Source: SHWB01 sp050246875
Lineage (GTDB): Bacteria; Pseudomonadota; Alphaproteobacteria; UBA6615
Direction: 5' to 3'
Assembly: GCA_050246875.1 (NCBI GenBank)
Contig: JBFWVF010000002.1
Span: 62,001-126,000 of the forward strand
Length of the DNA stretch: 64,000 nucleotides
Made by a program: the position numbers and the translations under genes. The notes beneath the pieces are model-generated. The model saw only the letters and a list, made by a program, of their open reading frames with translations. It was not told where the DNA came from and made no database searches. Positions 45,630 to 54,562 of this stretch are shown here, piece after piece; position 1 is the stretch's first letter, and each line of letters begins with the position of its first letter.

Positions 45630-48358
45630 AGGTCGAGCACCGCCTTCACCGCCTCGCGTTCCTCCGCGTGCGTCTCGATGCGGAATCCGAGGCGTCGGCA
45701 CATGTCGATCATGCGGACGTTTTCCCGCAGCACGCTGCCCCACACGGTCGCGATGCCGCGCCGCCGCGCGAAGGCGAGCAGCCGGCCGAGCAGCAGCCGG
45801 CCGAGACCAAGGCCCTCGCGGTCGCTGCGCACGATGATGGCGAACTCCGCCATCTCGCCGTCCGGATCGCTGGCAAACCGGGCGACGGCGTAGAGCGCCG
45901 CCTCGCCGGCCGGCCGGCCGGGATCGGCGAGCACGAACGCCATCTCGCGGTCGTAGTCGATCTGCGTCAGGCGCGCGACCAGCGCGTCGTCGAGGCCCGA
46001 CAGCGCCATGTGGAAGCGCAGCCGCGCCGCCTTCGCCGTGATGTGGGCCGCCAGTTCGGGGTAGGCGCGGGCGTCTTCCGGCCGGATCGGGCGCAGCAGA
46101 TAGGCTTCCCCGCCGGCTTCCACCCGCTCTTCCAGTTCGCGCGGATAGGGCAGGATGGCGAGGCGGTCGGCAGCATTCGCGCCCTCCGGCATGGCGGCGA
46201 CGCGCACGCGGGCGTCGACCGCCAGCACGCCGGACGGCGAGGCGAGTAGCGGGTTGATCTCGATCTCGGCCAGCTCGCCGAGCTCGGTGGCGAGACGCGA
46301 CAGCCGCACCAGCACCGCTGCCACGGCCTCGCGGTCCGCCGCCGGCCGACCGCGCCAGCCGGCGAGCAGGCGATCGACCCGCGTGCGGCCCATCAGTTCG
46401 CGCGCCAGAGCCGTGTTCAGCGGCGGCAGGGCCAATGCCGTGTCGCCGACCAGTTCGACCGTCGTGCCGCCCTGCCCGAACAGCACCACCGGCCCGAACT
46501 GGCGGTCGGCGACGACGCCACAGATGAGCTCGTGCGCATCGCCCCGCCGTGGCGCCATCGCCTGCACAAGAAATCCCTCGCGGCGCGCTTCGGGGCGGCT
46601 GGCGGCGATGCGCGCGTCCATCGCCGTGGCCGCGCGCGCGACCGCCGCCGCGTCCGGCAGGTCGAGCACCACGCCGCCGATGTCGGATTTATGCACGATG
46701 TCGCGCGACTGCACCTTGAGGGCGAAGCCGCCCGGCGCATCGGCAGCCATGGCCGCCGCCGCGCGCCCGGCCGCCGCCGCGTCGCCGGCATGGACCGCCG
46801 GCAGGGTGGCGATGCCGTAGGCAGTCAGCAGCGTCGCCGTCTCGGCGCCGTCGAGCCATTCGCGGCCGTCGGCGAGACAGTGCGCGACGATATCGCGCGC
46901 CGCTGCCACGTCGGCGGCGAAGTCGTCGGCGGTCGAGGCCGGCAATTCCGCCGCCGCCTGCCGCGCCGCGTTCCAGCGCACGAGATGCATGAAGCCCTGC
47001 ACCGCCTGGGTCGGCTGCTCGTAGGTCGGCACGCGCTGGCGGCCGAACAGGCGGCGCGCCGCGACCGGCGCCTCGCCACCGAGCCATGCCGTCAACACGG
47101 GCCGGCGCGGAGCGGCGCGGCGGGCCAGCGTGTCGGCGACGGCCTCGGCGGCCTCGAGCGGCGCGGCGACGGCGGTGGGGCAGTTGAGAACGAGGACGGC
47201 GTCGGCGCCGGGATCGTCGAGCAGCGCCTCGAGGGCCGCCGCATAGCGCTCGCCCGGCGCGTCGCCGATGATGTCGACCGGATTGCCGTGCGACCATGTC
47301 GCCGGCAGCGCCGCGTCGAGACGGGCGATCGTTTCCGGCGCCAGCTCGGCGAGGCGGCCGCCGGCGTCGATCAGCGCGTCGGTGGCGAGCACGCCGATGC
47401 CACCGCCGTTGGTGAGGATGGCCAGGCGGTCGCCGCGCGGCCCGTCCTGCGGATGCGGAAAGGCCGCCAGCGTCTCGACGGCGGCGAACAGTTCCTCCAG
47501 CGTCGTCACGCGCAGCATGCCGGCGCGCCGCACCGCCGCGTCGAAGGCCGCGTCCGAGCCCGCCAGCGCGCCGGTGTGGCTCGCCGCCGCCCGCGCAGCC
47601 GCGGCGTGGCGGCCGGCCTTGATGACCACCACCGGCTTCGTGCGCGCCGCGATGCGCGCCGCCGACATGAACTTGCGCGGGCTGGTGATGGCCTCGACAT
47701 AGAGCAGGATGGCCTGGGTATCGCGGTCGCTCGCCAGCCAGTCGATCATGTCGCCGAAATCGACGTCGGCCATGTCACCGAGCGAGACGAAGTGCGAGAA
47801 GCCGATGCCGCGCGCGGCGGCCCAGTCGAGCACCGAGACGATGACGGCGCCGGACTGGGCGACGAAGGCCAGCGGCCCCGGCTTCGCCGCGACATGGCCG
47901 AAGCTGGCGTCGAGGCCGAGCGGCGGCACCATGACGCCGACGCAGTTGGGCCCGACGATCCGCAGCAGATGCGGGCGCGCCGCGTCGAGCATGCGCTGGC
48001 GCAGCGCGGCACCGTCGGCGCGCTGCGCCGCCTCGGCGCCCTCGCCGAAGCCGGCGGTGATGACGACGGCGGCGCGCGTGCCGCGCCGGCCGAGGCGGTC
48101 GATGAGGTCCGGCACGGTGTCGGGCGGCGTGGCGATGACGGCAAGGTCCGGCGTCACCGGCAGGCTTTCGATGTCGGGATAGGCGAGCACGCCCTCGATC
48201 GCCTGCTCGCGGGGATTGACCGGCATGACGACGCCGGCGAAGCCGCCGCGCAGCAGATTGCGCGCCACCACCTGTCCCACCGCCCGGGGCCGGCGCGATG
48301 CGCCGATCAGCGCGACGGACCTTGGACGAAACAGCCGATCGAGGTTGCGGACGGTCAC
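45626..48358 (-). CDS. Pat-type ADP-forming acyl-CoA synthetase fused to GNAT acetyltransferase
   Basis: 910 residues with a GTG start overlapping the ald stop (GTGA). Begins with a CoA-binding Rossmann domain (LFRPRSVALIGASRRPRAVG), then succinyl-CoA-synthetase-like segments (PNCVGVMVPP, VAQSGAVIVSVLDWA, AASHTGALAGSDAAFDAAVR), an ATP-grasp region (GFALKVQSRDIVHKSDIGGVVL, shown here in part), and a C-terminal GNAT domain (from about 735: LLRPIRPEDARAY, and REGLGLGRLLLGRLLAFARR). This is the layout of bacterial Pat/PatZ lysine acetyltransferases that control acetyl-CoA synthetase; the synthetase part is often inactive. Confidence 0.88.
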   Translation of the reverse strand: MTVRNLDRLFRPRSVALIGASRRPRAVGQVVARNLLRGGFAGVVMPVNPREQAIEGVLAYPDIESLPVTPDLAVIATPPDTVPDLIDRLGRRGTRAAVVITAGFGEGAEAAQRADGAALRQRMLDAARPHLLRIVGPNCVGVMVPPLGLDASFGHVAAKPGPLAFVAQSGAVIVSVLDWAAARGIGFSHFVSLGDMADVDFGDMIDWLASDRDTQAILLYVEAITSPRKFMSAARIAARTKPVVVIKAGRHAAAARAAASHTGALAGSDAAFDAAVRRAGMLRVTTLEELFAAVETLAAFPHPQDGPRGDRLAILTNGGGIGVLATDALIDAGGRLAELAPETIARLDAALPATWSHGNPVDIIGDAPGERYAAALEALLDDPGADAVLVLNCPTAVAAPLEAAEAVADTLARRAAPRRPVLTAWLGGEAPVAARRLFGRQRVPTYEQPTQAVQGFMHLVRWNAARQAAAELPASTADDFAADVAAARDIVAHCLADGREWLDGAETATLLTAYGIATLPAVHAGDAAAAGRAAAAMAADAPGGFALKVQSRDIVHKSDIGGVVLDLPDAAAVARAATAMDARIAASRPEARREGFLVQAMAPRRGDAHELICGVVADRQFGPVVLFGQGGTTVELVGDTALALPPLNTALARELMGRTRVDRLLAGWRGRPAADREAVAAVLVRLSRLATELGELAEIEINPLLASPSGVLAVDARVRVAAMPEGANAADRLAILPYPRELEERVEAGGEAYLLRPIRPEDARAYPELAAHITAKAARLRFHMALSGLDDALVARLTQIDYDREMAFVLADPGRPAGEAALYAVARFASDPDGEMAEFAIIVRSDREGLGLGRLLLGRLLAFARRRGIATVWGSVLRENVRMIDMCRRLGFRIETHAEEREAVKAVLDL

Positions 48359-49473
48359 GGCGTGATCGCCTCTTCGGCGTGGACGTGGCGGTAGCCGAGT
48401 GCCGCCGCTACCGCCGCGTAGGTAACGTGGCCGCCGTGCGCGTTGAGGCCGGCGCGCAGATGCGCGTCCTCGTGGAGAGCGCGGCGATAGCCCTTGTCGG
48501 CGATGTCGAGCACGAAAGGCAGGGTGGCGTTGTTGAGCGCGCCGGTCGACGAGCGCGCCACCGCGCCGGGCATGTTGGTGACGCAGTAATGCACCACGCC
48601 TTCCTCGACGAAGGTCGGATCGGCATGGGTCGTCGGCCGCGAGGTCTCGAAGCAGCCGCCCTGGTCGATGGAGATATCCACCATCGCGGCACCGCGCCGC
48701 ATGCGGCGGACGAGGTCGCGCGTCACCAGCTTCGGCGCCGCGGCGCCCGGCACGAGGACGGCACCGATCACCAGATGCGCGTCGAGCACCAGGCGCTCGA
48801 TGGCGTCGACCGTGGCGTAGGCCGTATCGAGGCGGCCGCCGAAGCGGAAGTCCAGTTCCTTCAGGCGGTCGAGCGAACGGTCGACGACGGCGACGCGGGC
48901 CTCCATGCCCATGGCGATACGCGCGGCGTTGGTGCCGGCGACGCCGCCGCCGAGCACGACGACGTTGGCCCGCTCGATGCCGGGCACGCCGCCGAGCAAA
49001 ATCCCCATGCCGCCGACCTCCTTTTCGAGGCAGCGCGCGCCGGCCTGGATCGACATGCGGCCGGCGATCTCGCTCATCGGCGCCAGCAGCGGCAGGCCGC
49101 CACGTGGGCTGGTCACCGTCTCGTAGGCGATGGCGACGCATTTCGCCGCGACGAGCGCCTTGGTCACTTCCGGCTCGGCGGCGAGGTGCAGGTAGGTGAA
49201 CAGGATCTGGCCCTCGCGCAGCAGGGCGAACTCGGCCGGCTGGGGCTCCTTCACCTTCACCACCATCTCGGCGCGCGCGTAGACCGCCGCGGAATCCGCC
49301 AGGATGTCCGCACCGGCCGCGCGATAGTCGTCGTCGGTGTGGTTGATGCCGGCTCCGGCACCACTTTCCACGGCCACGCGATGGCCGTGGTGGACCAGTT
49401 CGCGCACCGCCGTCGGCGTCAGCCCGACGCGGTACTCGTGCGTCTTGATCTCGCGCGGCACGCCGATGTCCAT
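48355..49473 (-). CDS. ald: Alanine dehydrogenase
   Basis: 372 residues. MDIGVPREIKTHEYRVGLTP at the N-terminus is characteristic; YLHLAAEPEVTKAL and the catalytic-region KVKEPQPAEF follow, then the NAD site VVLGGGVAGTNAARIA and VDISIDQGGCFETSRPTTH. Interconverts alanine and pyruvate plus ammonia with NAD. Coupled to the Pat-type gene by GTGA. The promoter region carries a perfect 20-base palindrome. Confidence 0.96.
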   Translation of the reverse strand: MDIGVPREIKTHEYRVGLTPTAVRELVHHGHRVAVESGAGAGINHTDDDYRAAGADILADSAAVYARAEMVVKVKEPQPAEFALLREGQILFTYLHLAAEPEVTKALVAAKCVAIAYETVTSPRGGLPLLAPMSEIAGRMSIQAGARCLEKEVGGMGILLGGVPGIERANVVVLGGGVAGTNAARIAMGMEARVAVVDRSLDRLKELDFRFGGRLDTAYATVDAIERLVLDAHLVIGAVLVPGAAAPKLVTRDLVRRMRRGAAMVDISIDQGGCFETSRPTTHADPTFVEEGVVHYCVTNMPGAVARSSTGALNNATLPFVLDIADKGYRRALHEDAHLRAGLNAHGGHVTYAAVAAALGYRHVHAEEAITP

Positions 49474-49507
49474 CGCTCGCTCCCGTCGCCGGATAGGCCC
49501 GATCGTC

Positions 49508-49527
49508 TACTTAACGCGCATTAAGTA
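49508..49527. promoter_or_regulatory. Operator-like palindrome upstream of ald
   Basis: TACTTAA-CGCGCA-TTAAGTA: 7-base perfect arms, 35 bases upstream of the ald start and 58 before the divergent solute-binding-protein gene. ald genes are commonly controlled by Lrp/AsnC-type activators that bind such AT-rich palindromes; no such regulator gene is in the window. Confidence 0.55.
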
Positions 49528-49584
49528 ACTTGTCATCCGGCGGCACGCTTGCGACGCAGCGGCCACGCGCGCGAGGGTGCCGGC

Positions 49585-51399
49585 ATGGTCCATCGTAGCG
49601 CCGTTCTCGCCGCCGCACTTGCGCTGGCGCAACTCGCCGTCGCCGTCCAGGCCGCGTCCGATCCGGTGCCGGCCATCGCCATGCACGGCACGCCGGCCCT
49701 CGCGCCCGGCTTCACCGCGCTGCCCTATGCCCGCGCCGACGCGCCGGCCGGCGGCACGTTGCGCCTTCATGCCGTTGGCAGCTTCGATTCGCTCAACCCG
49801 TTCATCATCAAGGGCACGCCCGCCGCCGGCCTCGCCCTCGGCTGGGGGCTCGTCTTCGAGCCGCTGATGCGGCGCAGCGCCGACGAACCCTTCACCCTCT
49901 ATGGCCTGCTCGCCGCGACGGCCGAACTGCCGGCGGACCGGAGCTGGATCGAGTTCACCCTCGATCCCCGCGCCCGGTTCTCCGACGGCAGCCCGGTGAC
50001 GGTCGACGACGTACTGTGGAGCTGGAACACGCTGCGCGAGAAGGGCCTGCCCAATGCCCGCGCCACCTGGTCGCGCGTCGAGCGCGTCGAGGCGACGGGG
50101 CCGCGCCGCGTGCGCTTCACCTTCGCCGACGGCAGCGACCGCGAACTGCCCTTTCTCGTCGCCGGCTTCCTGCCGATCCTGCCGCGCGCCCGCTGGGAGG
50201 GCCGCGACTTCGCCGAGACGACGCTGGAGCCGGTCTACGGCAGCGGCCCCTATCGCATCGACCGCGTCGAGCCAGGCCGCAGCCTGACCCTGCGCCGCGA
50301 TCCCGACTGGTGGGGCCGCGACCTGCCGGTCAACCGCGGCCACTTCAACTTCGCCGAGATGCGCTTCGACTATTTCCGCGACGGGGCCATCGCGCTGGAA
50401 GCCTTCAAGGCCGGCGACATCGACTTCCGCATCGAGCCGGACGCCGCCCGCTGGGCCGAGCAGTACGACGTGCCGGCGGCGCGCGATGGCCGCATCGGCC
50501 GCGAGGTGGTGCAGCACGGCACGCCCTCGGGCCTCGACGCCATCGTGCTCAACCTGCGCCGGCCGCTCTTCGCCGACCGCCGCGTGCGGCAGGCGCTCGG
50601 CCTCGCGCTCGACTTCGAGTGGATCAACGCGACGCTGCTGCATGGCGGCTTCGCCCGCACCGCCAGCATGTTCGCCAATTCGGCGCTGGCCCCGGCGGCG
50701 GCGCCCGATGCCGCCGAGCTGGCCCTGCTGGAACCCTGGCGCGGCAAGGTGCCCGACGAGGTATTCGGCCCGCCCTGGCGGCCGTTCGTCAGCGACGGCA
50801 GCGGCCGCGACCGCCGCCCGCTGCGCGAGGCAGCGCGGCTGCTGGAGGCGGCCGGCTGGACGGTGAAGGACGGCATGCTGGCCGATGCCGGCGGCAGGCC
50901 CTTCGCCTTCGAGATCGTGCTGCGCGACCCGGCGCACGAGAAGATCGCGCTGGCCTGGGCACGCAACCTGAAGCGCCTCGGCATCGAGCTGCGCCTGCGG
51001 CTGGTCGAGAGCGCGCAGTTCCAGTCGCTGATCGAGGGCTACGACTACGACGCCACCTTCGGCTTCTGGGGCGTCACACTGTCGCCGGGCAACGAGCAGC
51101 AGAACTACTGGGGCTCCGTCGTCGCCGACGCGCCGGGCGGGCGCAACTGGGCCGGCGTCGCCGACCCGGCCGTCGACGCCATGATCGCCGCGCTGACCGG
51201 CGCGACGACGCGCGAGCAGCTCGTCGCCGCCGCGCGCGCGCTCGACCGGCTGCTGATGTGGAACGCCTGGACGATCCCGCTCTGGCACTCGCCGGGCATG
51301 CGCGTGGCGTGGTGGCGCGAGCGGGTTGCCATGCCTGCCCGGGTCCCGGCTTACGGCCCGCAGATCAACGCCTTCTGGTCGCCCGCCGCGGGGCAGTGA
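49585..51399 (+). CDS. Peptide/nickel-type ABC transporter substrate-binding protein (YejA-like)
   Basis: 604 residues. A secretory signal (VHRSAVLAAALALAQLAVAV then QAASD) is followed by a family-5 solute-binding fold: LRLHAVGSFDSLNPFIIKGT, FEPLMRRSADEPFTLYGLLA, RARFSDGSPVTVDDVLWSW, and a central VYGSGPYRIDRVEPGRSL. The HGTPALAPGFTALPYA lead and the C-terminal NAWTIPLWHSP resemble YejA-type oligopeptide/microcin C binding proteins. No permease or ATPase genes are adjacent, so it is an orphan component here. Confidence 0.85.
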   Translation: MVHRSAVLAAALALAQLAVAVQAASDPVPAIAMHGTPALAPGFTALPYARADAPAGGTLRLHAVGSFDSLNPFIIKGTPAAGLALGWGLVFEPLMRRSADEPFTLYGLLAATAELPADRSWIEFTLDPRARFSDGSPVTVDDVLWSWNTLREKGLPNARATWSRVERVEATGPRRVRFTFADGSDRELPFLVAGFLPILPRARWEGRDFAETTLEPVYGSGPYRIDRVEPGRSLTLRRDPDWWGRDLPVNRGHFNFAEMRFDYFRDGAIALEAFKAGDIDFRIEPDAARWAEQYDVPAARDGRIGREVVQHGTPSGLDAIVLNLRRPLFADRRVRQALGLALDFEWINATLLHGGFARTASMFANSALAPAAAPDAAELALLEPWRGKVPDEVFGPPWRPFVSDGSGRDRRPLREAARLLEAAGWTVKDGMLADAGGRPFAFEIVLRDPAHEKIALAWARNLKRLGIELRLRLVESAQFQSLIEGYDYDATFGFWGVTLSPGNEQQNYWGSVVADAPGGRNWAGVADPAVDAMIAALTGATTREQLVAAARALDRLLMWNAWTIPLWHSPGMRVAWWRERVAMPARVPAYGPQINAFWSPAAGQ

Positions 51400-51431
51400 A
51401 CGCGCCGCTCCGACCGTGATCCCGGCGTTCC

Positions 51432-52454
51432 CTACAACCCCGCCGCCGCCAGCGCCGGCTTGGCCAGCACCTTGAGGTCGGCCTCCGGGCGCGGGCCCAT
51501 GTGCGAGATCGCCTCGGCGGCGCAGATCGAGCCCAGCCGGCCGCAGGTGGCGAGGCCGGCGCCGCGCGCGAGGCCGTAGAGAAAGCCGGCGGCGAAGAGG
51601 TCGCCGGCGCCGGTGGTGTCGACCACCTTGCCGACGCGCTCAGCGTCGATGACGTGCACCTCGTCGCCCGATACCGCGACCGAGCCCTTCTCGGAGCGCG
51701 TCAGCGCGGCGATCTGGCAGTCCTTGCGGACGCGCTGCAGCGCCTCGTCGAAGCTCTCGACCTGGTACAGCGACAGGATCTCCGACTCGTTGGCGAACAG
51801 GATGTCGACATGCCCGGCGACCAGCTCGCGGAAGGAGTCGCGGTGGCGGTCGACGCAGAACGGATCGGACAGCGACAGGGCGACCCGCCGGCCAGCCGCG
51901 TGCGCCGCCTTGGCGGCCTTGAGAAAGGCCGCCTTCGCCGCGTCGCGGTCCCACAGATAGCCTTCGAGGTAGGTGATGCCGGCGCGCGCCACCAGCGCCG
52001 CGTCGACGTCGTCGGGGCCGAGTTCGGCGCAGGCGCCGAGATAGGTCGCCATGGTGCGCTGCGCGTCGGGCGTCACGTAGATGAGGCAGCGCGCCGTGCC
52101 GGCGCCGGAGGTCGCCGGCGGCGAGTCGAAGGCGCAGCCGATGGCGCGGATGTCGTGGGTGAAGATGCGCCCCAGCTCGTCGTTGCGCACCTTGCCGATA
52201 TAGGCCGTGCGCGCGCCGAGCGCGGCGAGGCCGGCGGCGGTGTTGCCGGCCGAACCGCCGGACGCCTCGACGGCCGGGCCCATGGCGGTGTAGAGGCGCT
52301 CGGCGGTCGGCGCGTCGATCAGCGTCATCGTGCCCTTGGCGAGGCCGAGGCCCCCGATGTCGGCGTCGCTCGCATGCGCCAGCACGTCGACGATCGCATT
52401 GCCGATGCAGAGCACATCGAGCGCGCCGCCGCTGGCGCCGCCTGTTCCGGTCAT
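51432..52454 (-). CDS. PfkB-family sugar kinase, adenosine-kinase-like
   Basis: 340 residues from the ATG at 52454, preceded by AAGGA. Ribokinase fold: LCIGNAIVDVLAHAS near the start, GGSAGNTAAGLAALG (substrate glycine motif), and DTTGAGDLFAAGFLYGLARG with the catalytic Asp near residue 284. In alphaproteobacteria this clade is usually labelled adenosine kinase; other nucleoside or sugar substrates remain possible. Convergent with the solute-binding-protein gene and divergent from the EI24 gene. Confidence 0.88.
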   Translation of the reverse strand: MTGTGGASGGALDVLCIGNAIVDVLAHASDADIGGLGLAKGTMTLIDAPTAERLYTAMGPAVEASGGSAGNTAAGLAALGARTAYIGKVRNDELGRIFTHDIRAIGCAFDSPPATSGAGTARCLIYVTPDAQRTMATYLGACAELGPDDVDAALVARAGITYLEGYLWDRDAAKAAFLKAAKAAHAAGRRVALSLSDPFCVDRHRDSFRELVAGHVDILFANESEILSLYQVESFDEALQRVRKDCQIAALTRSEKGSVAVSGDEVHVIDAERVGKVVDTTGAGDLFAAGFLYGLARGAGLATCGRLGSICAAEAISHMGPRPEADLKVLAKPALAAAGL

Positions 52455-52572
52455 GTCATGGTCCTTCGTATTGGCGGTTTCGGTCGCGGGCGCGGAGTAT
52501 AGCGACGGCGGCGGCGAGCGGAACCCGTGGGCACCGAGGCGCCGCATTGGGCGCCGGCGTTGGGACGAAACC

Positions 52573-53271
52573 ATGATCGCGGCCTTCGGCAAGGCACTGG
52601 GGCAGCTTCCCGAACGTAGCTTTCGCTTCTATCTGCTGATCTCGCTCACCGGCAGCCTCGCGCTGCTCGTCGGGTTGATCTGGCTGGCCGGCTGGGCCCT
52701 GTCGGAACTGGAGACGGGGGAGGGCTGGCTCAACTGGCTCGTCACGCTGGCGGGCGGGCTCGGCGCCACCTTCGCCGCCTGGCTGCTGCTGCCGACCGTC
52801 TCGACGACCATCGCCGGCTTCATGCTCAGCGGCGTCGCCCGCGCTGTCGAACGGCGCCACTATCCGCATCTCGCCCCGGCGCGCGAGGCGCCGCTGATCG
52901 AGGATGTCTGGGTCGGCGTCCGCATCGCGCTGCTGACCCTCGCCATCAACCTCGCCGCCCTGCCCTTCTATATCGCGACGATCTGGATCGCCGGCCTCGG
53001 CCTCGTGCTCTACCTCGCCATCAACGGCTTCCTGTTCGGCCGTGAGTATTTCGAGATGGCGGCGCTGCGCCGGATGCCGTCGCGCGAGGCGACCGCGCTC
53101 TATCGCCGCCGCCGCCTGACGGTGTTCCTCGCCGGCGCCGGCATCGCCGCCTTTGCCCTCGTGCCCGTGCTCAACCTCGCGACGCCGCTGTTTGCCACCG
53201 CCGTCATGATCCACCTGTTCGAGGGGATGGGTGGCGGTGGCGCCTTGGCAACGCGCCCCGCGAGGGGGTAG
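52573..53271 (+). CDS. EI24/CysZ-like integral membrane protein
   Basis: 232 residues with about four to five long hydrophobic helices, e.g. LLISLTGSLALLVGLIWLAG, GATFAAWLLLPTVSTTIAGF and LAINLAALPFYIATIWIAG; the NGFLFGREYFEMAALRRM segment is a hallmark of the EI24/CysZ family. E. coli CysZ imports sulfate for cysteine synthesis; this family in alphaproteobacteria is not tested. Followed 30 bases later by the bactofilin gene. Confidence 0.8.
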   Translation: MIAAFGKALGQLPERSFRFYLLISLTGSLALLVGLIWLAGWALSELETGEGWLNWLVTLAGGLGATFAAWLLLPTVSTTIAGFMLSGVARAVERRHYPHLAPAREAPLIEDVWVGVRIALLTLAINLAALPFYIATIWIAGLGLVLYLAINGFLFGREYFEMAALRRMPSREATALYRRRRLTVFLAGAGIAAFALVPVLNLATPLFATAVMIHLFEGMGGGGALATRPARG

Positions 53272-53301
53272 AAGCGGCCGGTTGGCGCGGCGGGGGAGAC
53301 C

Positions 53302-53799
53302 GTGGCGGAGTCACTGAACGGGGATTCTTCGATGGCCCTCGGTCCCAAGGATGCGGGCGGGCGACGCGAGCCCGACCTGAGCTTCCTGCAGCGCACGCCG
53401 GCACGCGCGCTCAACATTCCCAACCTGTCATCCGACGGCGACGGCGGCGACGGGCGCACCCAGGGCAACGACGGCAAGACGCTGACCGTCGGCCGCGACA
53501 TCTCCCTCAACGGCGAGATCACCGCCTGCGACACCCTGGTCGTCGAGGGCAGCGTCAAGGCCAGGCTGGCGCAGGGCCGGCACGTCGAGATCGCCCGCAC
53601 GGGCAGCTACGACGGCGCCGTGAACATCGAGACCGCGACCGTCGCCGGCACCTTCGACGGCGACCTGACCGTGCGCGACCTGCTGCGCGTGACAGGCACC
53701 GGCCGCGTCAACGGCAAGGTGCGCTACGGCCGCCTCGAGGTCGAGGCGGGCGGCGAACTCAACGGCGACATCGCCGCATCCGACCGCGATCAGGGATAG
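53302..53799 (+). CDS. Bactofilin (polymerising cytoskeletal protein)
   Basis: 165 residues from GTG, directly after GGGGGAG. A disordered N-terminal about 55 residues, then a right-handed beta-helix domain (DUF583) with repeats such as LTVGRDISLNGEITACDTLV, VEGSVKARLAQGRHVEI, and DLTVRDLLRVTGTGRVNG. Bactofilins form membrane-bound filaments that scaffold cell shape, stalk or wall enzymes. Followed by a tiny membrane-peptide gene. Confidence 0.9.
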   Translation: MAESLNGDSSMALGPKDAGGRREPDLSFLQRTPARALNIPNLSSDGDGGDGRTQGNDGKTLTVGRDISLNGEITACDTLVVEGSVKARLAQGRHVEIARTGSYDGAVNIETATVAGTFDGDLTVRDLLRVTGTGRVNGKVRYGRLEVEAGGELNGDIAASDRDQG

Positions 53800-53806
53800 T
53801 CCTCAC

Positions 53807-53902
53807 ATGTCCGAACGTACCGCCCGCGACGGCCTGTCGCCGGTGGCCGTGGCCGGTGCCGCGGCCCTGACCCTTCTCATCGTCCTGCTCTTCGCCCTCT
53901 GA
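53807..53902 (+). CDS. 31-residue single-helix membrane peptide
   Basis: ATG 7 bases after the bactofilin stop, TGA at 53902, 10 bases before the lipoprotein gene. A polar N-terminus (SERTARDGLSP) and one hydrophobic helix of about 18-20 residues ending LTLLIVLLFAL at the C-terminus. Tight spacing between two genuine genes supports it as a real small gene of the same operon. No family recognised. Confidence 0.5.
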   Translation: MSERTARDGLSPVAVAGAAALTLLIVLLFAL

Positions 53903-53912
53903 GGCCCCGCCC

Positions 53913-54368
53913 ATGCGCGGCACCGCGCGCACCCTGACCGCCCTTCTCGCTGCCGCGCTGCTGGCCGGCTGCGCGCTGGGCGAGCGCGGCGGTGCGCCGG
54001 CCGCCACACCGGGCGCCGACGAGACGCGGCAGGGAACGGGCGCGCGCGACGGCGACGAACGCGCAGCGCCGCGACCGCAGACGCCGCCCGACGACGATCC
54101 GGCGCGTCTGGTCGGGCTGGCCGCCGGCGCCATCACCGGACGGCTCGGCGAACCGGCGATGGTGCGACGCGACGGCACGGCCCAGATCTGGCACTACCGC
54201 GCCATCGCCGAGGGCGGGCGGGCCTGCGTGCTGCACCTCTTCCTCTATCCCGACGGCAACACGCCGCGCGTCACCCATGCCGAGGCGCGCAGCGGCCTCG
54301 ACCCGCTCGTCGGCAACGCCGGCCGGGCCTGCCTGCGCGCGGTGGTGGCCGGGCGGCAGACGAGTTGA
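53913..54368 (+). CDS. Hypothetical lipoprotein
   Basis: 151 residues. Signal with lipobox LLAGC (Cys20 as lipid anchor), a Pro/Asp-rich linker, then a small folded domain: RLVGLAAGAITGRLGEPAMV and RRDGTAQIWHYRA, with CVLHLFLYPDG. This resembles the SmpA/OmlA-like (BamE-type) arrangement seen in many alphaproteobacterial lipoproteins. Two cysteines (CVLHL and ACLRAV) could pair. Outer-membrane placement inferred. Confidence 0.8.
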   Translation: MRGTARTLTALLAAALLAGCALGERGGAPAATPGADETRQGTGARDGDERAAPRPQTPPDDDPARLVGLAAGAITGRLGEPAMVRRDGTAQIWHYRAIAEGGRACVLHLFLYPDGNTPRVTHAEARSGLDPLVGNAGRACLRAVVAGRQTS

Positions 54369-54408
54369 ACCGCTGCCATGTCCAAAGCATAGGCAGAAGT
54401 TTTATTCA

Positions 54409-54425
54409 GTCTTCGCATAGAAGAC
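54409..54425. repeat. Small hairpin in AT-richer gap before autotransporter
   Basis: GTCTTC-GCATA-GAAGAC, perfect 6-base arms, in the 194-base gap 54369-54562, which is richer in A/T than the rest. It may end the bactofilin-lipoprotein transcript or mark the autotransporter control region. I see no convincing promoter pair in this gap. Confidence 0.4.
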
Positions 54426-54562
54426 AGCGGCAGTTTGAGTAGTTTCCAAATTGCAACAGGGTGGCGGCAAAGCGTGCGTGAATCAATCTGCTACACCCGC
54501 ATAGGATGATTCATCCCTAGCATCCCGGCGTTCGAGCATTCGGCATCGGACGGGGGCGAGTG

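Noticed and set aside
49511..49524. CtrA box (TTAA-N7-TTAA) upstream of ald
   Set aside because: The two TTAA blocks are separated by 6, not 7, bases, and are better explained as halves of one perfect palindrome.
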